Source: Vicia villosa (Eukaryota > Streptophyta > Magnoliopsida > Fabales > Fabaceae). Taken from it: a DNA stretch of 64,000 nucleotides. Where the stretch lies: positions 558,001-622,000 of the forward strand of contig NW_026705449.1 in assembly GCF_029867415.1 (NCBI RefSeq), read 5' to 3'. Below are positions 1-10,767 of this stretch, in pieces (position 1 is the first letter of the stretch; every line of letters starts with the position of its first letter). A program made the position numbers and the translations under genes. Under the pieces are notes generated by a model. That model searched no databases. It worked only from the letters and a program-made list of their open reading frames with translations, and was not told the DNA's origin.

Positions 1-1013
1 GGGTTTGCCAACCGTCAACGCTCGAATAGTCGGTAACCCTAAACTTTAATCTCCTTTATTCTTCTGCTTTTAATTATTATTTATATCAAACCCGCTGGCT
101 TCATTCCCCCTTTCCTCCGCTGGTTTCTTTTTCCCCTTCCCCATATTGCTATTATTACTGTTAATATTAATTGTTGTGGTTAGTAATCCTAGGGAGTGAT
201 AACCCTGAAGTGAATTAGAATCATTAATTTTACAAGATAATTTACTCTGAATCTGATCACGTGATTGTTGCACCCACGCACCTTTTTGGTAACCCCTCTT
301 GTTGCCTTGTTGCCTTTGTTGCCTTGTGTTTTTTGCAGAATAGCCATGTCCCTCGAATACGAGGATACCTCAGCCATGTTGCCTCAATTAAGATCATGGG
401 TCCCTAATGATGCTGCCTTCGATACACTAAACATGATCTCGCCCCTCGGAAGTTGCCTACGAAAGGCTGAGGTATCCTTTGGCTGCCTACGAAAGGCTAT
501 TCTGATTCTTCCCTTAGACTACCTGCCTCTCTATGGCATGGGACATCTTATGGCAAACGAACTCTCGATGACCCTTCAACATCCAAATGAAAGGCTTCCT
601 GCCTTCTTATGGCATGGAAAGACCCTTTCACCCTGGAAGTCTAAAAGAACTTATTTTCTACATTATTAAGGTAATTTCTCCTAATTGCCTTGCTCTGGCT
701 AAAAACTTTTTTTCATATTCTTTCTCATAAACCTTCAAATTGGCTACGCTCATTTACGAGCTAAAGTCCATATTCGCATCTTCTACATTTCTGAACGAAA
801 AAGAGCAAAGCAATTAAGAGCCCATGGAAAACCATGGATGCAAAGGGTGCCTTACACCTTCTCTTTGCATAATTACCCCCCGAACTCAGTTTTTATTTAA
901 AAGGTTTTTCCTGTTCTTTTAGCCTTTCTGATTTAATTTGGATAAAATAAAAGTCGGTGGCGACTCTTGCTTACCGCAACATTTCGATAAAAAAGTCAAT
1001 TCACCGTATTACA
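1..1013 (+). mobile_element. 3' part of an Ogre-like Ty3/gypsy LTR
   Basis: The stretch ends with features I associate with Ogre-type LTRs of legumes: a conserved block around 800-900, then GGTGGCGACTCTT at about 957-968, then a terminus reading GTATTACA at 1013. The next bases belong to an unrelated SIRE env-like region, so this LTR seems to have inserted there. Its left end lies outside the window, so the target duplication cannot be tested; the expected duplicate of the 3' flank would be atatc. The open frame at 265-669 has no recognisable domain and is treated as LTR sequence. Family assignment rests on recall of motif style. Confidence 0.6.
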
Positions 1014-3878
1014 ATATCATATTTCAAGGATGAACTTCGTTATTTGCTGAGTTCTGTGGACCTGTTTACCCAGATCTAGTAAAGGAATTTTGGGTGCATG
1101 CTGTTGTAGCCCCTAAATCAATTCTGTCTTTTGTTCATGGGAAGTTTGTGGTTGTTACTGAAGATATCCGGAGAATGATGTTTGACCTAAGAAACCCTGA
1201 AGGTGTTCATGAAGTTGATCAAAGGGCTGATTGGGAAGAGGTTTTGGCTACTTTTTATACAGACGTGAAGAAAACAAAGCGTGTCAAGGACATGAAGGAT
1301 CTCTACAAAATCTGGACCAAGATTCTTCTGGGGTGTTTCTATCACAGGAAATCAACTCATTCTGCAGACTTTGTCAACAATGAGCAGAAGTATATTCTGT
1401 ATTGCATCGCTACTTAGAAGAAGGTTGATATTATCTTCATAATATTCAATCATATGTGGAATGCTGTAAGGGATTCCAGAAACGCTTTCCGAATAAAGAA
1501 GGGTACTATTATTCCTTTTGGAAGAATTATTACAAACCTTCTGGTTCATTCCAAGATTGTTGAGGACTTGGAAGCTCAAGGGATCATCAAGGATCTTGTT
1601 GTTGATACTAGAAGCTGCTTGAATGCCTCTCACCTTAAGAAAGATGAGTGTTATTGAAACTATCAAACAAACCTCTCAACCTCTTCCTGGAGCAAGAAGC
1701 AGAAGAGATCCTGTTCTTGCTGAATTTGAATCCTTCTTCAGAAGTGAGCTGCCAGAAGTCAGAACTAAATATCTGAACTCACTCAAGGAAGACAAGGACA
1801 AAGATGCTCCTGCTAAAGGTGGTCGCAAGAAAGTCTCTACTCCCAGGCCTGCTGCTTCGGAAGATGTTTCAGAAGCTGCACCTGAAGCTGTTGTTAAGAA
1901 GGAAAGAAGGACAAAGCGAAAATTTGACCATCCTTCTGTTAACCAGGAGAAGGTTGTCCAAAGTGTAGCTGCTGCTACTATTGTTGTTGAGAAAACTGTT
2001 GAAGAAGAAGTTGTTGCTGAAGAAGTTCAGGTTGTTTCAGTTGAAAATAAAAATAGTGAAAAAGAGACTGCTGAGAAGAAGAAGAAGAAGAAGAGAAAGA
2101 TGAATAACAAGAATGTGGAAGATGAAAAGGTTATTGAAAAGAAGAAGAAAAGAAAAAGAAAACTCATCATTGAAGACTCCGAGGATGAATAAGAAGAAGT
2201 TCAAGAAGCTGTGAATCAGCAAGAAGAAATTATTCAAGGACCAACAACTCAAGAATTTGAAGGTCAGAAGGCTGTTGATAATGAGAAGGAGAGACTGGAA
2301 TCTGCCAGAAGAAGTGAAATTTCTCTTGGGAAGGCAAAGATTGTGAAAGAGCATAAGAACAAGAAGCAAAGAAAACTTGAGGTTGTGTTTGAAGCAATTC
2401 AGAATGTGTCTAAAGGTATACATCTCTCTGAACCTATTTCTGTTCCTGCTTTACGTTCAGAAGTTGCACCAATAAATGTTGCTCAAACCCCTGAACCAGA
2501 AAATCAACCAGAAACAGCCCCATCAGAATCATCTATAACCATCCGTGTTCTCACACCTCCTTCTTCTCCTCTACCAAATGCTCTTACCCCTCCTCATTCA
2601 CCTATCACAAACACTTTCATTCCTCCCTCTCCATCCAAAACCAACATTGCTTCTGACCAGGCCCTTGAAACCCCCGTTCTTGATATCCAACCCCTTCAAA
2701 CTCGCTTTCCACCCCACACGAATATATCCATTTCTCAACCTACACCTCATGCACACTATGAACCCATTCCTTCCACCTCTCAAAATAATCCTTCTGTATC
2801 TGACCTTGCAGATTCTGCATCACATGAGCAATTGCTCCGTGACTGCAATTACACACCCAAGCCTCGTCCTGAAGCTGAGCTGGTAGTGTTAGATTCTGAG
2901 AATGAAGCAGAATCATCCTTCCGTTTTGATAGAGAACCCCAACCCTATTTTATTTTGAAACCTGATTCTGCCATAACCAAAATAAAATCTCGCCGACTAT
3001 ACCCTATTGGTGTAATTTATGAATTGGTAAAGAGGAATGTCAGAAGAGTCTTTGATACTCTCATAATAGCTCATCATGTTGGGTTAAATGATGTTGCTAT
3101 GCGAAAATTCTGGAGAATCTTCAGAAGAAAAGCAGATGCTTATTTTTAAGAACTTCAGGAAATTTGCGTAGAACTTTCTCCACGACCTTGTGGAATTCTG
3201 AGGCACTATGAAGACTTCTGGTTCAGTCGTCTTGGAGGAAGATATTGCTTTGAAGAAAAGGAATTCATTGATGAAATTGCAGAAGCACAAGTTTCTGATG
3301 AGCTGAACAGTAACCCTTGTAGGGAGCTTGTGGTTTGGAGACCTAAGTATCCAGTTCTGACTGGAGACTTCAAGTGTCTGTTTGACTTTCTGAGGGAGAA
3401 TCCTTCTGAGAAGATCCCCAATATGGTCATTCCAGAAGTTGTTGACCCTCCAGAAGTTCCTGCTCCTACTGCTCCAAGGAATCTTGCTGCCATTCTTCAA
3501 GCACTTGAGAATGGAGATTTTGATCTTCCTGCTCCAGAGTATGAAGAAGATGCTTCTAGGGAAGAAGCAGATGTTGAGATTCATCTTGCTGGGACTATTC
3601 CTGCTCAGGAAAATCAAGTTGATGATCTCACAATGGATGCTACTATTGAGAATGCTGTCCCTCTGGACAGAAGTTGTGAAGCCTCTTCTGGTGAACCCTC
3701 TCTTCTAGTGAAGACTCTAGAGGTAATTCAGAAGAATCAAGCTGAGATGGCTTCTCGCATGGACAAGCAAGATGACATCAATGATGAGTTCCGCTCATTC
3801 ATGGTGAAGCAGACTGAGAGCAATGCTGGGATTCATGACATGCTGGCCAAGATTATGTCTAAGCTAGGCTCGTCTTAG
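1014..3878 (+). pseudogene. Env-like ORF region of a SIRE/Maximus (Sirevirus) copia element, broken
   Basis: Sireviruses may carry an extra env-like ORF between pol and the 3' LTR; this region has that position and style. Reading starts in one frame (about 1020-1640, stop TAG at 1415-1417) and shifts near 1640 to a second frame. That frame runs to the TAG... stop region at 3876-3878 with only two internal stops, TAA at 2190-2192 and TAA at 3147-3149. The translated segments show a Lys/Glu-rich basic stretch (about 1900-2190), a Pro/Ser/Thr-rich stretch (about 2480-2800) and a C-terminal Glu/Gln/Lys-rich, probably coiled-coil tail (about 3720-3878). I see no signal peptide or convincing membrane span. 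The product of this class has no proven function. The SIRE 3' polypurine tracts and LTR follow directly. Confidence 0.7.
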
Positions 3879-4864
3879 TCTTTTGTGTCTTAGTTGTTTC
3901 CTTATTCTTGCATCTGTTTTTCCTTGCATCTCCCTTTGTATCTTCTGATAATCTTCTTTTGCAATCAATGAAAATTATCTTCTTTTCTCTCATATTGTTT
4001 GTTTTTCATCTGAATCTTTTGTGTTTTTGATGTTATGACAAAAAGGGGGAGAAACTATGATAAATGATATGATTTATTTTATCAGTTGCTGGGAGTAAGT
4101 CCCCACATTTCTAACAGAACTTGCAAGTTCTATGTCTGTAAGTGTTTTGCACGATTGAAGACAATCTTAAAAGCTCAACATGAGAAGGAAAGACATGGGG
4201 AAAAGCAATTCTGTATGGAAACAAGCTCATGGAAATTGAAGCAAGCTGAGTGTTGTGAAGCTTCAAGATCGGAAGCAAGAAGGAAGAATGTTATAATATT
4301 CTGATGATAGAATATGCTCTAACACATTCTTATTCCTTATATGTTCTGATGCATGTTTTTGTTCTAAATATGCTCTGAAACATTATTGTTTATTCTCTGA
4401 TACATATTATATGTTCTGATACATATTTTATGTTCTAATTCATTCATGCTCTGACTTTTGTCGTTTAGTTTGTTGTGTAACATTTCAGGATGTAGAGATG
4501 CTCTGATGATGCTCTGATACATTCAACAATGTTCTGATACAATCTAGCATGCAATGATTCAAGAAGAAATTCAAAGCTCTGAAGCTGTCCTTTGGAAGCA
4601 AGAAGCAGAAGCTATGAATGTTCTGAAGATCTAAGCATATGTGATCGTCTCAACTGAAATGGAAAATACTTTTCTTCCAGTATTTATTTCAGGGGGAGAT
4701 TATTTATCTCAGGGGGAGATTGTTAATCTCAGGGGCAGACATATTCACACACTATGTTTATATGCTTATGCTATAACTGTGTAATTGTCTTTAGCCGTCT
4801 GATATTCTGATTGCAAATTCATATCATTTATATATGTTTTTGTCATCATCAAAAAGGGGGAGAT
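3879..4864 (+). other. SIRE 3' untranslated region with repeated polypurine tracts
   Basis: This non-coding stretch links the env-like region to the LTR. Purine tracts of the form AAAAAGGGGGAG occur at about 4040-4053 and 4851-4862, with AGGGGGAGATT versions at about 4691-4730. The last abuts the LTR and is the likely primer for plus-strand DNA synthesis. Multiple polypurine tracts before the 3' LTR are a known Sirevirus trait. Between them lie short diverged repeats of a TTCTGATACAT type (about 4300-4560). Confidence 0.75.
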
Positions 4865-5735
4865 TGTTAGAACAAGATTTGTTCTGATCAATATTCTTAG
4901 TTTTGATGATAACAATGTATATGAATTTTGTATGAGATAATGTGGTACTCTAATTCTACGCAATTTCCATTTCAGGAATTACATAAAGAGTATGCACAAA
5001 ATCAGCGCAAGAAGCACTGATTCAGAAGGTTCAGCATGCAACATCAGAACAAGGTCTGGCAAGACATCAGAAGATGGTCAAGCAGAATCAGAACATGGTC
5101 TATGGAAGCATCAGAAGAACTTGAGATCAGAAGCAGAAGCACTGAAGTTCTCAAGGTATCACGCTAAGAAGCACTTCAAGGTCAGAAGACAAGAAGATGC
5201 TCTGCACCAAGCTGTTTGACTCTGATGTTATTAAAACGTTGTTTACACAAACTTCAGATTATAAGCAAGTACAAGATGGCAGGCTACGCTGACTAATAAA
5301 AGGAACGTTAGAAGCTATTAAAGGCAACGTCAGTAGACACAGCGAAAGCAAGGCTCGAGGTAGTTGACAAAAGAGTGAAACATTAAATGCAATGTTGTAC
5401 GGATCACGCAACGCATTAAAAGCTCCCGACGGTCATCTTCTTAAACGCCTATAAATAGAAGTTCTGATGAGAAGCTGAATACAACACTTGCGCAAACTTA
5501 CAGAAACGCTGTCAAATTCAAAAGCTCTCAAACTTCCTCATCAACCTCACTACATTGATGTTGCAATATCTTAGTGAGATTAAGCTTAAACTTAAGAGAA
5601 AATCATAGTTGTGATAATAGCTTATTAAGAAGCATTGTAACTCTTAAAAGAATTTGTTTACATTAAGTTGTAAGAACTAGAGTGATCAAGTTGTGATCAG
5701 AATACTCTAGAAAGTCTTAGAGGGTATCTAAGCAT
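4865..5735 (+). repeat. SIRE/Maximus 3' LTR, truncated at its 3' end
   Basis: It begins TGTTAGAACAAG directly after the polypurine tract. Like the SIRE-type solo LTR at 61146-62185, it starts TGTTAGAACA, here followed by text containing TTTTGATGATAACAA. A TATA box (TATAAATA) lies at 5450-5457, as expected for the U3 promoter. The text stops matching LTR style after the AGAGGGTATCTAAGC stretch near 5735, and the usual 3' end with its C-run is absent. The 3' boundary is approximate. Confidence 0.75.
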
Positions 5736-8700
5736 GTGATTATGTAATGATTACTTTTGGGAAATTTATGGCCAAATGGTGAATCACCAAATTAATCTCT
5801 TCCCAACCAATTGGAGCTCATTTCTGCAACATAATTGTCCCTTAAGATCTATCAAAACCGAGGGCTAGGGAGTGGTATCAAAGAATCCATCATTGCATTT
5901 GGATATTTCACATTTCTTCATGCCTAAGCTACTCCAAGAGTGACCTTGCTAAGCTTACTTCACTCCCTCAGTACTCAGATCATTTTGCCTATAAATAGAA
6001 GTGCTCTCCTCATTATTAGACACCAAAGTAACTTCAATTCTTGCTTTCTTCTTTTGTCCCTCTTGCTTATGGTTTTCATAGGTTCTTTGGCAAGAAGAAT
6101 CGAATTCTTCAAAACAGAGCTCTTCCTTTGAAAGTAAGCTTTCCAACACATAATAGAGGTTCATTAGAAGTGATCCAAGCACCTGGAACACTTCTGAAAG
6201 TGGAGGATCACCCTATCCACTTTCAACTTGGAGCTTAAGCAAATGGAGTCGTGAAGAACAATTCAGGAGGTGTCAAAGCAAATGGAGCATATCAACATGT
6301 TCCTTATAGTGTAAGGAAGCTATCTAAATGCCTGCAACTCATCTGTAAGTGCATAATCATCATCTTTCATTTTCACTTGGAGCTCAAGCAAGAGGGATCG
6401 AGCAGACCAATTCTGGAGGGTTCAAGATGAAGTGAGCATCCATTTAGCATCAGTGAAGTCCCAAGAATCTATTGCAATCATCAAATCAGGTGAGGAGTCT
6501 CCATCATAGCATTCGATCTTCAGTTCCAGAGGTAAGCCTATGAACTTTAACTCTCTAATTCATACATCTATTTTTTCATAGCTCGATACCAGTTTGTTCA
6601 GCATCATTAGAGGATTAAAAACCCTTTATCATCATTCATTTATTCATCATATGCATCATTTAATTTTTAATTTAGGGTTTATGTGTTCTTAGTGCTCATA
6701 CTGAAATTCTTTAGATATAGAATAAATAAATTTTGAGCCCATGATCATGTTCCTCGCCCAAAAACGAGCAAGTTTGATATTTGAATCATTCGGTTTGGTT
6801 GAGAATTGAGAGAGATAGAAAATCATAGGTTGAGTGATGAGAGGTTGAAGACGAAGATGGTGTTGGCGCGCCATTTTCAAATTTCTAGAAGCAAGTTTGT
6901 TATATTTTGAATGGTTTGCATGTTATTATTCGAATTCATCGTATGCCCCAGTGGCCACAGCGCACATCCCACGTTTCTTGCCCAAGGTCTGGGGTTCGAT
7001 CCCCCCTCAGACCTTTTGTTTGTTATTTTTTCAAACCTTTTTCCAAAAGCCTTTGTTTTTTTCAAAAATATTATCAAATGGATGCATTCCTTTATCACAT
7101 TGGAGATGTAGCCCAATTGGCTTGATTTGTGTCAGTCCCGCGTTGGGGAGGGGTTCAAATCTTTCTCACAACAAAAACAAACATTTATGTTTGTTTTTTC
7201 TTTCTTACTTTTTTTCACAACTTTACACCATCATTTCACCTATCAAAATTAATCATTTTCACTTGATCTTCACACACTTTTCATTTATCATACCTATTTT
7301 ATGAATACCCAAAAAAATCACAAAAATATTATTTATTTGACTCATTTTCATTAGGTTTAAAATGGTGTGTTTTTAGGTATTATAAAATACTTTAAAATAT
7401 AATTTCATTTGATTTTTTAAACTTAATATTTCTTGTAAATAAATTTGTGATAAAACCCTAATCCATTAGGTCTTAATTAGGCATAGATATTATTCTTACC
7501 TTAATTAAGTTAACTGTTGTGAATTTCAAACTGTTTTCAATCTTCGATTAAACAGACGATCAAAGGTTTTCAAAACAACTAAACTTTGCATCCTTCAAAA
7601 CAAAATCAACCAACTGTTTTCATAACAGTAACAAATTCAAATCTTTTAGGCCTCTAATAGAGTGTAAGTCCCATCCCTTTTACTTTTTTTAAAACTGTTC
7701 TTTTCAAATAAACAGTAAACAACTCCTCATCGATTTTCAAAAACTTTCTTCTGGTATTGAAGGGGATTATTCCTGGTGAAACTCTTCATATACATATGTG
7801 ACTTAGTGTCCATCTTCACTTCTTCTGTTTTCAAAACAAATTCAACTATTTTAAATAAATAAATTCAACTGTTTCCAATCAAACTCTCAATCTCTTTTCA
7901 AAACAACTTCAATTTCAAATCAATTTCACGTGGGCCTCTCCTCGAGTCTAAGTCCAAAAAACCTTTTTTTAATACTGTTACCAATAAACAACCAAGCTGA
8001 TGGTAAGGCTTTGTACATACATCTTTCAAAGGCCTCCTCTTCATCCATGTTAGACTTTATAGCTTTCAATATACAACTTTCATTTAAATTCTTGCCTAAT
8101 ATAAACTGTATATACACTGTTTAGAATCCCGTCTCAGAAAAACCTTAAGACAAATAAACTGTATATATATATATTATAGGACGATGACTTAGGATTGGGA
8201 ATGTCTTCCCGGTGAAGGCTCTTTCCTAATTAGATTTCTATAGTTCAACCTCAAGTTGAATTATTCCCGGTGAAACATCTTGAAAAAAGCCTTAGAATAA
8301 AAAATAGGGCACATCCACCCAAGAGGAATTATTCCCGGTGAAACCTCTTACCCATTTGCTTAGAGCCAAACTAAGTTTGAAACCAACATAGATTTCTCTT
8401 ATGCTATAACAAGGACCCTCGATGACCCTCGATTAGCCTCCTCTTGGGCTCACAATACAAGGACCCACAGGCTTCTTAAAAGCATATCTCACAGCTTCCT
8501 CTTGAGCTTGTATACAATGACCCATCAGGTTTCTTATAAACATATGAACAAGTCTTTAGTTACCCTTTAGCCTACCCTGGTGAGATTCTTCTATTCTTCA
8601 AACCAGACTTCAAATAAGCTAAGAATGTCTCAATCTCAGCATTGAGTTCATCCTTTTGGAATGAGAGACATGGACAGTCTCTATCACCCATACTTTCAAT

Positions 8701-9098
8701 CTCCAGTAAGTTTTCTCCTTATTAGAGTCAAGATTCCACATCTGTTTCCTCAATAATGCCATCTTTAATCTTGAGCTTTAAACAATAAGTACTCTATCCC
8801 CTTAAAGTAAGCCACAATTCTGGGCTTCATACAGAACACTAAATAAATCCTTCAGTCAAATAAAAACTCAACAGAGTAATCTTCAATAGAGTTAGCCACA
8901 ATTTTGGCCTTCATAGAGAACACCGTCAAAATAATCAATCAACAATCTTCCTGTGGCAATTACCCACAGAGTCAGTCAAAATCTTTTAAGCCTCAAGCTT
9001 GGGCCTTGTACAAGCCAGTCAAAAAAAAGTCTAAATCTTTCTTACAGAGGTGAGACATGATTCATCTCTATGAATAGACTTTTGAGTTGTTATACCAC
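5736..9098 (+). repeat. Non-coding LTR-like repeat (probably Ogre-type LTR/leader)
   Basis: No coding frame is supported across this stretch. A TATA box (TATAAATA) lies at 5990-5997. Downstream is a long low-complexity leader with two tRNA-like internal promoter modules (6943-7003 and 7109-7161) and recurring CCCGGTGAAA motifs (about 7770, 8210, 8265 and 8335). The style resembles Ogre-type LTR/leader DNA, read on the plus strand. It is cut at 9098 by an LTR end in the opposite orientation. Family assignment is an inference. Confidence 0.4.
6943..7161 (+). other. Two tRNA-like A-box/B-box modules
   Basis: Module 1 has an A-box-like TGCCCCAGTGGC at 6943-6954 and an exact B-box-like GGTTCGATCCC at 6993-7003. 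Module 2 has TAGCCCAATTGG at 7109-7120 and GGTTCAAATC at 7152-7161. The spacing, about 45 bp, fits tRNA-derived RNA polymerase III promoters. Neither module folds into a proper tRNA in my reading, so these are tRNA-derived or tRNA-resembling repeats, not tRNA genes. Confidence 0.45.
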
Positions 9099-9213
9099 TG
9101 TCGCGGCCGACCTAAATATCATACCGCGAGCGCATCGAACGCTCAAAAGGTACAACAGAGTCGCCACCAAATTTTATTTATTCCATAAGGAAAGGGAAAA
9201 TAAGGCAAAATAC

Positions 9214-10767
9214 TGTTAGACGCTGGCCTTAGGATCTAGAGGGGGGGTGAATAGATCGTTCACAGTTTTACGGATTTAAACAGCTTTTCAGCGGAAGTGA
9301 TTCTGAATCGACTCGCGTCTATTCCGAACCGCTATCGAAACGATTATATATGTGTTTAAAAACCAGTCAAGGACTTGAATTGAATGATAAGAGTATATGT
9401 TGCAGAATCAAAGCGTTTCTCTTATTGAAAATCAGATTAACTTTTGTATGATGGACAATGTTTGCAATGCAGTAAGAGTGATAGAAACAAATATGCAAAC
9501 ACTTGGTGATAATGATCAAATTGAAGGTAATTCAATGTGTGATAGATTGTGATGTTTGTGAACGTTCTTAGCTCACAATCTTAACACTCGAATCGTTGAT
9601 CAATTTGCTATTATAACCAAATATGAACAGAATGTAAATGAAAAAGTAAAAGCGACAAGAACACGATATTTGTTTAGGCAGTTCGTCGATCGTCCTCGCT
9701 ACGACTACGTCTGCCCCCAATTCCAAATTGAAATTGGGTAATCTTTCATTAATGTTGAAAGTAGTATATACAAAGAAGATAACAAAGCGATAAACGATAA
9801 ACCAATTATGTCGATCCTTTGAATCTTCTTCCCCCTTAATCTTGAGCAAGATCAAGGTTATCCAAGGGCTTCACTTCGATTCCCTTCTGCAGTGTCTTGA
9901 TTCCTTGAACTCCCCGTTCCTCAATCGTTACACTCAGCCGAATCCTCAATGAACGCCTCTTGATAAAAACCCCCAAGAACCACCCGTCGTGGAGGACAAA
10001 ACCCGCAGATTTTATTCACCAACAAACCCCACAAACCTTCACCCACTAGGAATCTTCAATTCCGTTCCATGGACGTTATCGAACTCATCACTAACCCGCA
10101 ACGCAAGAATGATTATGTGTAATTGTGTTGGAGATGATGAAGAACGAAGATGAGAAGCGTTTGTGTATCTTTCAGTCGTTGGTGTTACTTGAATAATTAA
10201 GCCTTGCACAATATATATGATTGCATAACAGTTGGAGATGAGAGAAACAGAATTTTTGGCATTCTTGATCAGTTAGGTCGACCTCTTGTAGTGCTTAGGT
10301 CGACCTAGCAGAGCTTGCAGAATTTTGCTCCCAGTTAGGTCGACCTGTTGAAGGGGTAGGTCGACCAGAATCCTCTTCTGATGCGTTCTGGGGACATTTT
10401 CACAGATTAGGTCGACCTAGTTGTTATGTAGGTCGACCTAGCAGACTGATATGCAGATTTCTTCATTTTACGTCGACCTAAATGGTCTGTGAGTCGACCT
10501 AGCAGCAGTATATGGCTTTTTCTTCATTTTAGGTCGACCTGGGTTGACAGTAGGTCGACCTAACTGCTGATTTTCTGCATTTTTCTTGTTTAGCTTGTGT
10601 TGAGTCGACCTTTATGCATAGTAGATCATCCTGTGCTTTCATGAGTGATTAAATGCTTTGCTTTTCCGATTCCTCCTTGTTGTTTGGATGCTCATTTGAG
10701 TTTGCCATAAATCAAAAACATCTTAGAGTTGTAATCTTGTACTTAGAGTTGTAATCTTGTATTCACA
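9214..10767 (-). repeat. Solo LTR (copia, SIRE-like) with 5-bp target duplication
   Basis: The 1554-bp unit begins TGTTAGACGC and ends TTCACA, flanked by AATAC at 9209-9213 and 10768-10772. The minus orientation is inferred from the C-run CCCCCCC near its 3' end, as in the SIRE LTR at 61146-62185. It has no internal region, so it arose by recombination between two LTRs. It contains the paired AGGTCGACCT array (10275-10611) and, next to its end, a 20-bp tandem duplication (about 10722-10760). Confidence 0.85.
10275..10611. repeat. Array of paired AGGTCGACCT palindromes
   Basis: Eleven copies of the 10-bp palindrome AGGTCGACCT or one- to two-base variants occur at 10275, 10297, 10337, 10358, 10409, 10430, 10470, 10491, 10531, 10552 and 10602. 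Within each pair the starts are 21-22 bp apart; pair-to-pair distance is 61-72 bp. The DNA between the palindromes is much less conserved than the palindromes themselves. Confidence 0.9.

Noticed and set aside
265..669. 134-codon frame in the first LTR
   Set aside because: Begins at a TTG, has no domain, and lies in LTR-type DNA.
6943..7003. tRNA gene
   Set aside because: Only A- and B-box-like motifs are present; no acceptor stem or anticodon arm could be paired.
9568..9855. Minus-strand 95-codon frame within the solo LTR
   Set aside because: LTR sequence, no recognisable domain, no start context.
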